Counted from the stretch's first letter, positions 24,150 to 35,945 are shown. The stretch is DNA of 64,000 nt from Cristatella mucedo (GCA_009760855.2 WPIO01000200.1:1-64000), one strand, 5' to 3'. A program made the numbers and translations. Notes: generated by a model from the letters alone, not told the origin.

Positions 24150-24800
24150 GTAGTAATCAGAAACCACGGTGAACAAGGCTTCATCTACTTGCCTGTATGT
24201 CTTGGGTTTTTTCTCTGTGGTTGTCCAAGTTCCAGTTGTCTGCGAAACAGTGCTATGCTGTGTTGTTCCATCTTGATTTTCTTTGATAAGGCAATCGCAG
24301 CTGGATGTGCAATTCTAACTGAGTTGTTGAAGCTGTTATGCCATCATTCGACTGCATTATTGCTACGAGGTAGTTTATTAAGGACGCGGTCGCATTGGTT
24401 CCACAGCGTAAGTTCAAACCTTGGTGGAGTTCTTCTGTTTCGCCTCTGTCTCAAAATAGTCCAGAATGACATCCATATTACGATAATCATCATCATATGT
24501 AAGCTCCTCAAAAGCTACAATGACATCCGCAGTAGGAACAAATGCAAGAGCCACTAGACGCTTTACCTTAGTAGCAAATTCAGGATCATTATTTCAAGTG
24601 GCTGATAATCCATGCTGTTGCACTTGTCTCCATATGCATTGCCCGAAATGAAACATACAACCCACCATTTTTGCATTCGGGAATTTGTCTTTGAAGGCGT
24701 TGATAGCAGCCAGCTCGAAGTCCGTAACAATGGATAAAGGTTGTCCGACGTTCGACAGCGTCGTTATTTGATTTAGAAAGGTTTGTCTAGTCCTTCTCGG
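24150..24800 (-). mobile_element. Decayed MULE transposase
   Basis: On the minus strand around 24440-24780 the frame reads IVTDFELAAINAFKDKFPNA, VGCMFHFGQCIWRQVQ, RLVALAFVPTADVIVAFEEL. In the next frame it continues FELTLWNQCDRVLNKLPRSN, NAVEWWHNSFN and RIAHPAAIAL. This series (the conserved Asp in TDFE, C-x2-H in GCMFHF, and the LWN...NN..E.WH block) is the MULE transposase core seen in animal Mutator-like elements. A TGA at about 24591, a frameshift near 24430 and many downstream stops make it a pseudogene. The upstream part (up to about 25160, frame 24787-25164) may be its N-terminal region but is not recognisable. Confidence 0.8.
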
Positions 24801-26707
24801 TTAAGCCATTCTTCGGCTTTTGACTCCTGACCGCTCCATTATATTCTCCTTTCCATGCTTCTCTATTTCTCCCAGTTGCAGCCCAAAAGTTCTTTTGTGC
24901 TAGAAAAATAACAGCTTGGTATTTTTCAAATGCAATCTCAAGCTGATGGAAGTATGGGTTTGGCTCGACAGGGAAAACAAGGCAGTAGCCGATGTCTAAC
25001 TGTACATCGCACCTATGGTCACAATGTCCCTCATGCTGACTTGGGAGGCTTTCAGCTGTCAGAACTTCCAACATCGTGTCCCAGCAAACGTTGAACGCGG
25101 CTAAGAAAAAGCAAATGCACAAAGCAACAGCAGGTTTCCCCGTCCTTGCTTGACACATGGTCACCTGTTGTAGGCGTGCTCTACCTAATCGGGTATCAAC
25201 TTGGCTTCATTAATGGACGAATCCAGCTGGGGAAAACCAGTCGGATTATCGCTGTGACCCACTGTCCAAGAGAAGGTCAAGCAGATGCATTCTATGGCCT
25301 GCTGTCGGCTGGTCCGATGGAAGCTAGAGTCTAAGAAAAGGCCCGGAAATCTTGGATAGCTGTCTGTTCTGCTGACGTGTCATCGTCTATTCATCAAGAC
25401 AGGAAAGTAAAAGCAGGTAAAGAGAGCCTAATGTGAAAGCTTCGTTTGCATGACAACCATAAGAGCCGGTGTTTTTTTTTATTCTCGCATGTGGTTAGTA
25501 GTAAGGTGCCCTGCTGCAAGGCTTAAGTTTATTAATAACATTTCGCACAGAATGCTAGCATATTACTACTAGTCTAAGACCCTGCGACGAAAGGGGTCTC
25601 TGAAAACTTAAAATAAGATTATGGTCTGCTTAATGATGACCTGATCAACAAGCCAAATTGGGGTAGCAGCATGAGTGATTCAGTTGCCAGCACTTAGTTT
25701 GCAGTTAGCAAAAGTGATCTGCTGCCAACCGCACTCGAACCCGTGGCTGAAGCAGCAGCACTTTAGCTATATGTGCAAACTTAGTAACTCTAAGTAAGAG
25801 TCGGACGTATCGTTCTGTCTCACATCCTAACCAGGCTTCTGGCTAGAGATATGAGGATATTAAGAATTAACTTTAGAATCTGAACACGTGTTCACAGGGA
25901 TCTTTAAATGGCTAGCTTCACTTTGATGGACACTCGATTGTTAAAAACTGAGGTTTTTTGTTCAAGTTCCAAAAAGAATAATTTACTTCCCTTTTACTTA
26001 GCATTTGTTCTGAGTTCACATTTCATTTATAATGCACTGAAGTGTAATGCTCGTTGAAAGTAAGTTGGATAGCGCTACTGTGAACCGGGACAAGATTTAC
26101 CAAAGTTTTGAACGTTTACTTGCAGGTGCGATGATCAAAGAATCCACGAATTTCGGATTTCCTCATCGACAAAGGTCAATTGCTACCATCATGGACTATA
26201 ATTCATGTTCAGCTGCTCTTACATTAACATTCAAATTACTTGCATTAAAATTTGCTAGCCTGAAGAATGGAACGACTTTGATTATTGTTATGCTGGAGCA
26301 CTTAAGCTCCACCCTCAGGGCCAGGAATGAATTTGCTCACGGCCGTTAGAGTCGATTTCAGATATGAAGGATTATAATAATTAAGTCTTACTTTGAAGCT
26401 TTTATCAATAAACATTGTAAGTTTGGATTGTGGAATACCGGCTCTTTCATCAATTGCCTGTTATATGTAAAACTTGAAAAAGATGTCTATAAAAGTAAAC
26501 GTTTCAGGAGTCATCTGCCATAGTGTTTGTTATAGATGATGGTCAGACTCTTGCTTTGCTTGAACCTTTACAAAAAACTAGCTAAGTCAATAAATATGCG
26601 ATGACTCTTTTACTTAAAAGCATCTAGGCATTGAAACAGTGATTCGACGAACGCTAGAAATTCGCAGCAAAGGTTTAGCCCAACTAGATATAAACAAATG
26701 AAATTCA
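24801..26707. other. Unassigned, may include MULE N-terminal remnant
   Basis: A minus frame of 125 codons (24787-25164) abuts the MULE. The remainder to 26707 has only short frames. No second set of ACAAAATGTCC repeats was found to mark the other terminus. Confidence 0.3.
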
Positions 26708-26872
26708 TTAGTATAGCGCCCTATAGGAACTTAATCTTGTTCAGGCACTTCGCATGTGCTACGGGGGGGGGGGCTCGAGCCCACGAACTCAGTCATCAAA
26801 TACTCGCACTTTGATCTTGTTGGGTCAGGCACTTATACAAAGATGCCAAACCAGTGAGGCATTACATCATAT
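26708..26872 (-). mobile_element. SINE2 (tRNA head, LINE-A-like tail)
   Basis: On plus: a LINE-A-like tail (tagcgccctataggaacttaatcttgttcaggcacttcgcatgtgc), a poly-G run of about 11, then ggctcgagccca (reversed B box) and a decayed head ending ccaaaccagtgaggc. Confidence 0.7.
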
Positions 26873-27596
26873 AGGACCTGCGTGCCGGTTCTTTTACTGT
26901 GGTAGTCTTGTACACCATGATTAAAAAATTTAGTACACACCACGGTACTTTAAAAAAATTAAAAACCATTTTAAGGCACAGTTCTAAGCTCAAGCAAATT
27001 TATCTTGTCATTGTAACACGCACCCAGAAAGCATTGCAAGTTTGTTGGGGGACGTTTCGCATAAATTATATCTAGACTCAGACAAGCAGTTAAAAATGTT
27101 GCCTTACAAAAGTGTGGAAGCCTTATTCGACCTCGAATCTTGAAGTCGATGGTTACCAAAATGGATAGCTTTGACTCAATCTTATTCTCAATTCAAGGCT
27201 AATAGCGCCATCTAAGTCAATTATCGAGGTAAGAGACAAGCAAGAAATGTATATGACAGCTAGTAGTAGGGTCAAGAGCAGCAAGAAAATCTGCCTGCAC
27301 ACATTTTCACTAACTTTTAATGTTTAATTTTGCTAGTTAGAATGCTTCCGAGGTAAGATTTATAGGCTACGACAGGAAAGTAAAAATTATTTTGGCATGA
27401 TCTTTGCATCAAAACATCTGACATGCTGTAGGGGAGCTCTCCACGAATTGGGAATAAACTCTCGGAATCAGTTAGTGCTAACTGATTTAAATTCGCTCAA
27501 AAAAACAGCCGGTCAGTATCCCACTGTACTACGCCCAGCGGTAAGACACTAGAACCCTTTGAACCCCAGGGCTTGGATTCTAGTCTTAAAATGAAA
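26873..27596. other. Unassigned spacer
   Basis: Short frames only. Nothing recognised. Confidence 0.4.
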
Positions 27597-27770
27597 TTAG
27601 CTGATTTATAAGCCCCTTTTGTATAGCAACAGAAGAGCCTTGACGGCTATCATCAGCAGCGACAAGAAAGGATAGCCCACCGCAGGATTCGAACCCACGA
27701 CGTCGGGACGGACGTCACGAAAAACAACCGCCCTGCGACTTATGCCACCACGCTCCACCAAAGCCTGGTT
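27597..27770 (-). mobile_element. SINE1 copy
   Basis: Reverse orientation: tail agctgatttataagcccc, body gacagaag...ggctatcatcagc, B box ggattcgaaccc, and a head ending in caccacgctccacc. A decayed A box is still visible. Confidence 0.8.
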
Positions 27771-27824
27771 TACATGGCAGTGGGCAATCCTAAAATTCCC
27801 AATGTGAGCACTGATGATTTTAAT

Positions 27825-28436
27825 AATTTTAATAATAATGATAATACATTTGCATAGCACCCTCAGAGAACTTAATCTCTCTCTAATCACTTTTGCTAAT
27901 CACATTTGCTGCAACGGAACCACGATCGAATGGTTTGTGGTAGCATGCTCAATGACAAGAAGCGTGACATGATCAAAGGTGACATGTACAGGGTCAGCAT
28001 ACAAAACTGACTAGTGGCAGCGTGCACAGTGTCACAGCCCACATAGGCTCAGAGGCCCACGCAGGCTTGCGTTTTTAGCTTCTTTTTAAATGTCGTCAAG
28101 TCAGGGGATGTCGTAACGCCAGTCGAAAGTGAGTTCCAGGCTTTGAAACCCTACGAACTAAAGGCACGGTCTTCGCATAATTTGAGGCTCGTACAAGGTG
28201 CACGTAAACGATTCAATTCGGAAAAGCGGGTGGTACAATGCTTAGCATGGCGGTCCAGTGGATCTGTTAGCTAGCCCGAGGGCTAAAGAATGAAGTGACC
28301 TAACAGTGAGTGACAGAACCTTGAAGCCAGTGCGTCGCTTGACTGGGAGTTAGTGCAGGTCAGCTGGAAGTGGTGCAACGTGGCAACTGCGACGCTCCTG
28401 ACATGCAAGCCAAGCTGCAGAGTTTTGCAGTAAGGT
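27825..28436 (-). mobile_element. LINE-A 3' part, decayed
   Basis: (TAATAA)n, hairpin terminus, 3' UTR with gacatgtacagggtcagcat, then C-terminal coding remnants, antisense and with many changes. The last match is cagccaagctgcagagttttgcag. Confidence 0.85.
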
Positions 28437-28954
28437 AAAGGTTAGAGTTTAGGAAAGATTTGAAAGGTGTAAGCCATTGCACAGACAGCAGAATTACATA
28501 AAAAGGCTAACTATTGTTTCACATTTTCACTAAAATCTCGTACTTATCAGGGGTCCCCTTGTAAATTCAAACTCAAGAAGTTGCGAATTCACGGCACTCG
28601 GAAAGAATTCTTTAGGGGCAAAAAACAAAAAAGGAGTAGATTATCTAGACTAAAAGATAGTCTCCTTTACTAAACCGAATATCAAAGCTTTTATCGAAGT
28701 CGTGGCTTTTGGCTCCTTGCCTCTCTCAAAATGAATAATACCAATATAGGTAATTTTAGCAGTAATCATAATAACCTATTTTAAATAGCAGCCTAAGATC
28801 AGTTGCCAGATGTGCATTCAAGCACCTTATTGGCTACTAAAAAGGCAGTTAGCAATAGGAAAGGAAAAGCTAGGTACCGAGCTAAGGCGAGCAAGCAAAA
28901 GCAGGCAATTCTCATGCAAGATGTGCATGGAAAAGGACAAAAAGTACTTAGGGC
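28437..28954. other. Unassigned spacer
   Basis: Short frames. Nothing recognised. Confidence 0.4.
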
Positions 28955-29015
28955 CAAAAATCAATGTAGTGTATCTCCATCTGTAACTCCACGAAGCCAC
29001 AAAGACTAGGTGAGT
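28955..29015 (-). mobile_element. LINE-B 3' tail
   Basis: aatgtagtgtatctccatctgtaactcc-acgaagccacaaagac aligns with the antisense LINE-B terminus at 21475-21530. Only the last 60 bp or so are present. Confidence 0.65.
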
Positions 29016-29146
29016 ATTAATAGGACTTGGGTAAGTTACACTCAATCATGTAGAGGTAGGCAAAGTACACAGGGAAAAATAGAGATCCACTGGAGCGCCA
29101 TATTAAATCATCTAGCAGTTTCCCTTAGTCACAACGTGTACAGTTT

Positions 29147-29375
29147 CATAATAATAATATTGCACTTGATAAAGCGCCCTCAGAGAACTTAATCTCTAAT
29201 GCACAACTACATCAATAGAAACGTCACTCGGACACAGGAAAAGCTGTGTCAAAATGCTAATTTTTCAGCTTCATTTTCAATGTCAAATCAGGAGAGGATG
29301 TCATTTCAGTTGGTGTTTATTTCCATCTTATGTGGGTATAGTAACTGAGCGCAAGGTCTCCAAGGGATTCAATAT
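29147..29375 (-). mobile_element. LINE-A 3' part, decayed
   Basis: The antisense terminus cacttgataaagcgccctcagagaacttaatctc, followed by decayed 3' UTR and coding (gtcaaatcaggagaggatgtc, gcgcaaggtctccaaggg). A sense LINE-A begins directly after it, so this copy may be the host of that insertion, with its remainder at 31000-31480. Confidence 0.65.
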
Positions 29376-29389
29376 TCGTTGGGCAACGC

Positions 29390-30990
29390 TAGACCAAAAG
29401 AACTTCAGCAACTTCCGCCCAGTCTTCCTTCTACCGTTCCTACCAAAGACATTGGAACGAGTCGTGGCAGACCAGCTGAACTCATACATTGAAACTTCAA
29501 ACCTTTCTAGTAAGTTCGAGTCTGGTTTTAGAGCTAATCACTCCACAGTGTCAGTACTGCTTCGGGAGAACAACAACCTGCTTATTAATACAGACATGGG
29601 TAGAGTGTCTCGTTTTGCTCGATCTTTCGGCAGCTTTTGATACCATCGATCACAAAGTTCTTCTAGAATGCCTCTCATCTCGCCTGAGCATCACTGGTAC
29701 TGATTGGCAGTGGTTCAGGTCCTATCGCAGTGGGAGATTCCAGAGTATTGACGTGAATGGACAAAGATCATCTGAGGTACCTCTGAAATATGGCGTACCT
29801 CCTCTCTCCGTGCTAGGTCCGGTTCTTTTCACGGTTTATAGTCTCCCTCTTGCTGATGTGATTGCCAAGCACAATCTAGGCTTTCACTTCTATGCGGATG
29901 ACACTCAGATGTGCCTTTGCTTTGATCCCTTCCAGCCCTCCAGCAAGTCGAATTCTCTACATTCCCTTGCAGCCATGCATTGACGAAATCTGCACATAGA
30001 TGGCAGCAAGCATTATAATATTGAATGGTAATAAAAACAACTTACTATTATGGGAAACCCAAGTGTAATTCGGAAATTAGAAAGGCTATCGCTCAAAATC
30101 GGCACTGCTAGCATATCTCTTGTTGAATCTGCACGAAATCTAGATGTCACGTTCCAAAGTGATCTTTCTATAGACGATCACATGTACGTCGCAGTCAAGT
30201 CTGCTTACTTTCAGCTACATAACATTGCTAAAATTCGTGCTTGCTTAGACAGGGATGCCACATCAGAATTGATCCATGCATTTGTGACATCCCGTCTTGA
30301 CTTCTGCAGCTCGCTGCTTGCTGGTCTACCGGCCTGTGCAATCAGGTGCTTACAGCTGATGCAAAAGTCTGCAGCTAGGCATGTCTGTCATGAGCGTCAC
30401 AGTTGCCACATCTCACCACTTCTCGCCGACCTGCACTGGCTCCCAGTCAAACAACGAGTCGACTTTAAGATATCGTCACTCACTTTTAGGTCCCTTCATT
30501 CTTTGGCTTCAGCCTCCTAATCAGATCTACTCCCCGATAAGACTCAGCATCGTACGCTTTTCGGAATCTGACTGTTTACCTATATCCCGTACAAACCCCA
30601 AATCCTTTGGAGACCATGCCTTTATTTTGTATGCTCCAAAAGCCTGGAACGCACTCCAGACTTGCGTCACGACATTTCCTGACTTGACCACATTTACAAA
30701 AGAAGGAAAAAGAAACTAAAAACGCACCCATTTATCACAGCATTTACTGGGTCCCCGTGATTCGTCCTTTGTTTGCTTATGCGTGCTGACACTGTGTATG
30801 CTGCAACTAACCATGCTTGCATGCTGACCTTGTGCATGTCTCGCCTAACCGTTTTATTAGTTTTTTTTTATTGAGCATGCTACCGCTAACCATTCGATCG
30901 TGTTTCTTTGCAGCAAATGGAGAGCTCCTAGAAAGAGATAGAGTTCTCTGAGGATGCTTTATTCAGTGTATTATTATTATTACTATTAAT
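29390..30990 (+). mobile_element. LINE-A, longest reverse-transcriptase copy
   Basis: Sense LINE-A with more of the 5' reverse transcriptase than any other copy: NFRPVFLLPFLPKTLERVV, then in another frame [34 protein letters not shown] with the catalytic DD intact, [37 protein letters not shown] and [13 protein letters not shown]. Frame changes occur near 29580, 29985, 30050 and 30510, so it is inactive. It ends with the hairpin and (ATT)n at 30920-30998. Endonuclease and ORF1 are absent. Confidence 0.88.
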
Positions 30991-30999
30991 ATTATTATT

Positions 31000-31480
31000 G
31001 AGGGCACAAATAATTTAACAGAGCCAGGACAGCGGGTGGTGTGATTGGAGATGTGATTTTATTCTAATTCCGATGGGTAGGCCGTAGCAAGAGAGTAGAG
31101 AAACCTAGAGGTGATTGATAGAGTCGTATTGCCAATAAGCAGATTGATCGGCATCTAGTACAGATTGGTGAGCGGTGGTGCAATCTGACAGGTGCAATGC
31201 TTGCGACTAATAAATCTTGATGCTGAGCTCGTTACCAACAGTGAGCGTGTTATTGCATGGGCAGGAAGAGATATTAGTAGCAAGTGATTAAAGCTTAGTC
31301 GGGATGTCACAGCACCCTTACCCAAGCAAGCCTGAAATTTCGGAATATTACTTAGTTAAAAGTAGACACACTGCACAGTGAAGATGACGTCCTTGTGTAG
31401 TCTATGCTGGGTGAGCCGATTTTGAAGAGTTAGGGCTTCTAGCTTCTGAGCGAGACTTGGCTTACAGGTAGTTAGTTTAT
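31000..31480 (-). mobile_element. Old LINE-A-related fragment
   Basis: Antisense remnants: cgggtggtgtgattggag and gtagagaaacctagaggtgattgatagag match the LINE-A antisense coding layout (gcgggtggtac..., gaagtgacctaaaagtgagcgac), and cttacccaagcaagcctgaaatttcg matches the ARIR region. Strongly diverged. It may be the other half of the 29147-29375 fragment. Confidence 0.55.
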
Positions 31481-31611
31481 TTTGTCGTCGTTAAATTTCA
31501 ACAACTTTCCCATTCAAGCGCTAAAGTTAGCTATATTTGTTGTAAGAAAGGTGACACGGAGTTCGAGATTCTAATAAGCAGAGAAGTATCAGAGCACAAG
31601 TGACAAAAAGG

Positions 31612-31785
31612 CTAGCTAATTTGACAGCTTCTTTTCTATACCGACAGAAGAGGCTTTGTGGCTATCACCAGCGCTTGCAGCGGCAATAGAGGATGGCCCA
31701 CCGCAGGATTTGAACTCACGATCTCGGGAACGAGGTCGTGATAAGCAACCGCCTTACCTAGTCTGCCATCACGGCTCACCAAAGT
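31612..31785 (-). mobile_element. SINE1 copy
   Basis: Reverse orientation with tail, body (gacagaagaggctttgtggctatcaccagcgcttgcagc), B box (ggatttgaactc) and head ending gccatcacggctcacc. Confidence 0.85.
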
Positions 31786-32023
31786 GCGTGCCGTTTACAT
31801 ATAAATGAAAGCCTAGATTGTGCTTTACGATTGTAGTGAAAAATGGGAGATCGTATATTGTAAAAACAAACTTGACCAACAACGGATCCTCGGTGAATCC
31901 CAGACGAGAATGGCTCACTGGATAATTGCTTTCCGTGGAAAAATTTTGTCTGAATTATTCCACCATCATACTACCTAAATAATTGTAATGCTGTGCCTGT
32001 AATACCTATTGTAGACTAATATA

Positions 32024-32162
32024 TAATTCATTTATATAGCGCCCCAAGAGAACTTAATCTCTATTCAGGCGCTTCACATATGCCTCGGGGCTCGAGCCCA
32101 CGACCTCAGTCACCTTGGTCGGGGCGAGCACCTTAGCCGCTAGACCAAACCAGCTCGGCGCT
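32024..32162 (-). mobile_element. SINE2 copy
   Basis: Reverse orientation: the LINE-A-like tail tatagcgccccaagagaacttaatctctattcaggcgct, then ggggctcgagccca (B box) and ctaaggtgctcgccccgacc-type head sequence (reverse), ending accagctcggcg. Confidence 0.85.
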
Positions 32163-32342
32163 TAAGATTGAGCTGATAATCAAAAGTATCAACAGATGCC
32201 GATATCCAACGGAGCTAGCGTACATGCTCTCTATGCTGACCGAACCCATTTTGTGAATTAGGCTTTACATGTTTAAATGTAGGTCGACGGCACGAAGATC
32301 AAATTGACTTTTTGATCCGTGATACAATATTTCTCCGCTTCA

Positions 32343-32531
32343 GGAAAACGTTTCGATGGGTCTTCTAGCGTTAATGTATGCGTGCCATGTTACAAGCGCC
32401 TAGAGCTGCTCTTTAAACCTGGTAGCCTCCATCTGGAAGCACGGCAGTCCCGGCAGCTAGGGCATCCGAAAAAGGAAGCTGCCAAAAAAGGACGTCCTGG
32501 CCAGCTTCTTGCTAAGCGCTACTTTTTTTAA
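32343..32531 (+). CDS. Candidate terminal exon, CxxC and basic peptide
   Basis: A good acceptor (atttctccgcttcag at 32328-32342) opens a frame to a TAA at 32529: GKRFDGSSSVNVCVPCYKRL, then a basic segment with KKEAAKKGRPG. A CVPC pair followed by YKRLE resembles the first half of a treble-clef zinc finger, but no second pair is seen in the exon. No upstream exon was found. Function unknown. Confidence 0.3.
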   Translation, partial: GKRFDGSSSVNVCVPCYKRLELLFKPGSLHLEARQSRQLGHPKKEAAKKGRPGQLLAKRYFF

Positions 32532-32869
32532 TCCTCTACGAGGAGCATCAACTTGATGCTTTCAGCTCTTTCGGAAGACTACCTAATACGTAATAACAAT
32601 ATCAATTATGCTCGATCAAGTCGACCAGCTCGGCACTGTGCTTCGGGTTCTTCAGATGTGCGGAGTTGCTTTTTTCCTATGTGCGATTAGAAAGAGGCTC
32701 CCGAGATCCCGTGTCTCCTCTGGGTCGGAGCTTCCGGCTATACCAAAATGAGGCGTAGAAAAAAATGTATAGGCTGGCTAAAGGGCTTTCCCGGGCAGCA
32801 TTCAAAGAGAGCGTCTCGATCTTGTGCCAGCTCCATCAGCACCACTTTTCACAATCATGGCTTCGCCCT

Positions 32870-33040
32870 TGCGACAGCAATAGGTTATCCTTATCAGCAG
32901 TCCTGGGCTGCTACTTCTATGCTACTCACTACCTCAACTGCTCTCCTGACTCTGCTATGCTTCCCACTTTCTCTTTGTTGCGTGAGACGAAGTCTGTTGG
33001 CTACCGAATGCGTACCGAAAGCCGCTTAGGCTGTGAGTGG
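32870..33040 (+). mobile_element. LINE-B fragment
   Basis: The sense C-terminal end of LINE-B (YFYATHYLNCSPDSAMLPTF, ETKSVGYRMRTESRLGCEW), truncated on the left. A SINE1 begins at the very next bases. Confidence 0.8.
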
Positions 33041-33222
33041 TGAGCCGTGATGGCTCACTAGGTAAGGCGGTTGCTTTCACGACCTCGGTCCCGAAGTCGT
33101 GGGTTCGATTCCTGCGGTGGGCGATTCTTTATCGCCACTGCAAGCGGTGGTGATAGCCGTAAAGTGATAGCTTTTCTGTTGCTATACAAAAAAGAGGCTG
33201 TTTAAGCAGCTAGGATTTTTTA
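33041..33222 (+). mobile_element. SINE1, best-preserved copy
   Basis: tRNA-like head with an A box (gatggctcactaggtaagg) and a perfect B box (gggttcgattcc), a body (ggtgggcgattctttatcgccactgcaagcggtggtgatagcc), and a tail (gaggctgtttaagcagctaggattttttatc). Length about 180 bp. The layout is that of a Pol III-transcribed tRNA-derived SINE. I see no shared 3' end with LINE-A or LINE-B, so its LINE partner is not identified. Confidence 0.9.
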
Positions 33223-34949
33223 TCGTCACGTGTACTATGTATGATTGTACCGTAGAGTTTAGGTCTTGCAAATAATCCAGGCTCTTTTCATGGCGGGGCT
33301 ATGCATTAAATTAAATGGGCAAGCCGGTAAGGTCAATGGGGCTATTTAAAATGAGAGCGTGCGAAGCCTAACGAGGTCGAGAGAGACGCGAGTGAATCAC
33401 TTTTTGTAGTAGTGCTAGATGCCTATGCGAACGTTTGTTGAAGCCTGCCGGAATCCACACGAGTGTACGAGCTGAGCATGATCGGACCACTTATTCTATT
33501 TCCAAAGCAAATAAATTGAGCGTCTTTCGTCCAGGTACGCGATTGATGCGCTACACGTAGACATTTTGGGTTAATTTAAACGAACTTCACTCACACATTG
33601 AAAGAGGTACGACTACTTCAAGAAGTACCGCAGAGGCCCGCAACTAAAAAAAAGGATAGAATAGGCAGCCAGTTCAAATCAATCGACCATGGAAAATCAC
33701 ATACAAAACAATGGCCAAAGTGAAAAAGGCCACGTCATTTCGCCAAAATACTGCTTGTATCAATGTTGACCTATTAAGTGGACAAATATTGGCAGCCTAA
33801 TATCACAAACTCTTTATGACCAAAGGCAGGATCTAGACAATTTTGCGTAGGCTAAGTACAGGATTGGTCGTTTGATGCACATGGTCAGCAGGAATGCAGA
33901 AAATGGGACATGCGAGTTTAAAAAGATTCTAAAAATTTGTTTTTCTTGTGCTCTTATTTGGAGCCAGTCAAAATTAATATGTTGGATTAAGTGCATAGTT
34001 TGACGTGACAGATATATGTTACAAATAATAGACTGAGATTGTCGCCTAGGCGCTACTAACGCTATTTAAGATATGGCTGACTCGTACTGTACTTGATTCG
34101 AGAGTAGTATATTTCGTAAGCTATTTCATGACTAGATGAAAATCAACAAGTGCTCTCAAGTTCATTCGCGCGTATTCTTCAACAACTGAAAATTCAACAT
34201 TCGATAGCCTCTAAAAAATGTTTTCCCATAATTTACTTCCTCGTGGTTTGCCACCTGGCATAGATAAACAAGATCTTCTTCAAGACATCGTAGTTCCGGT
34301 CTCTTTCCCGAGTCGGAGGAGGGGGCCACATCCAAATGGGCTAATGCATTAGCGGAGGGCTCCAAGAATCACGGACTGCCGTTATGTCAACGCCGGATGT
34401 TTGGGTTTCTCTATAAATTTTCCCAGCCCCGACCACTGTTAACCGCCAAAATTGAAAGCTCAATTGAAAATTTAAAAAAAAAATTCAAAATTGAAAGATT
34501 AACACAGCGAGCAGCTGGCCTGTTTTCTTAACAGCTAGTGCTTGCATTGTCTGGATGGCAGTAATTCTCCAGTTAGCAAGTGTTGCAAAATAGCCCGAAC
34601 TTTCCTGCAAGCCGACGCAGCATGCTGTTTGGGCTTGAGATTCCTTAACTTACTGAATTGGGGGCCCAATGGGTCGGACCAGCCAGCTTCTCTTATTTAG
34701 GAGTAGTCACAAAAATGGTGCATATTTGTGTTGTATGCAGCTACATCTTTGACATACACCCTCCCCCTGAGCCCTCATGATCTCAGCGATTATATTCCTA
34801 GATAAATAACTACGCCCGCGAAATCAGTAAAGCTGAATAAGCGTATGTCTCTTCGAGCACGAATTTTTTTGGAAATATAATTTATTTAATTCATGCCATC
34901 TACTAGCAGAAATTTAATGTTATGCACACACATATTCCTGTGCAAGCCA
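33223..34949. other. Unassigned spacer
   Basis: No supported gene. Frames are 67 codons or fewer. A short run of attgaaa/caattgaaa direct repeats lies near 34450-34498. Confidence 0.4.
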
Positions 34950-35410
34950 GCTACTTCTGTGGGGGCTGTGTCGCCATCAAGTCGCCCTGCCCTAGCCAGA
35001 CGAGAGTGCAGTGCACAACGCCTCCGTTGCCGGGTCCTCCCCGCCGATTGGTTGAAGGCATTAGTGAATGGCTACGCGCTCACGTGATCTTTTCCCGCCA
35101 GGGCACATGCCCTTCTCTTGCTGACGTGATCGGACGCTCTGTCCGTCTCCAGCGCCCACGCGTGCATTGTACGTATAGAGCCTCGCGACCTCATTCGTTA
35201 TATTATATCGTGCGGAGCGGTTAGTGGCTTCGCTCGCTGTCGGCGCACGCTCCGCCGCATACGCGCTCACGCTCGTTAACCTTCCGAACGGCAAGCGTAA
35301 GCCAGCCCCCTCCATACTGCAAGGGTACGCCGGGTCTCGCGTCCTATGCAGGGGTGAGAAGTTGTCAGAATGCGGACTACCCGCACTGTTAATGCCATTC
35401 ATGCGAGTAT
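34950..35410 (+). promoter_or_regulatory. GC-rich promoter-like island
   Basis: CpG-rich island in AT-rich surroundings with clustered sites: reverse CCAAT (gattgg, 35046-35051), E-box CACGTGA (35081-35087), E2F-like TTTTCCCGCC (35090-35099), CRE/UPRE-like TGACGTGA (35122-35129) and a TATA-like TTATATTATAT (35198-35208). No coding exon is evident downstream. An LTR of an unrecognised element is an alternative explanation. Confidence 0.35.
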
Positions 35411-35799
35411 GGTAATGACAAGACGTCTGTTGTTTCGTGAGTTTTCGAAAATAGTTTTTCCTTTTTTGTGTTGTTTTTGGCCGCGTTCAGCAGCAGCTTC
35501 TGATCATAAGCAGCTACTTTCGTGCTGAAAGCAGCGCCCGCAGCGTTCCTATTTCAGCCGTCCTGTCAAAGCGTGACCCGGCTGATTTAGCCTCTCTATA
35601 TTCGCGGAATTATGGTGTAAAAACTACCAGACCGTGCTTTCTCAAACTTGCTCGGGGACTGTTTTGTCATTCCGTGACCTTCGAGGCCTTTCGAGAGCAG
35701 ACCGCCTGAGCTCGTACCGATTACGATATTAAATGTGAATAGCGCCTCTAAGTAAGGCTAGTGAATCGCAGAAGCGCGTGACAATTAAGAAAAGTAAGC
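35411..35799. other. Unassigned spacer
   Basis: No gene or repeat recognised. Confidence 0.35.
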
Positions 35800-35945
35800 G
35801 ACTTTGGTGGGGTCACTGTAAGGGACTCGAACGTCGCAAGCCAGGCTTGATCACGTGTCGAGTCGTGCAACAGGCAATCCTTAATGTCAGCTGAAAGCTG
35901 GTGATAGTCGCTAAGACTGCCCTGCTGCTATATTAATGAGGCTGT
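35800..35945 (+). mobile_element. SINE1, decayed copy
   Basis: The body and tail are recognisable (ctggtgatagtcgctaagac, atgaggctgttgaatctgcc). The head retains only ctcgaac-like B-box remnants. Confidence 0.55.

Noticed and set aside
33041-33120. Functional tRNA gene
   Set aside because: A and B boxes are good, but the acceptor and anticodon stems do not fold, and the same head recurs with a conserved non-tRNA body: it is a SINE.
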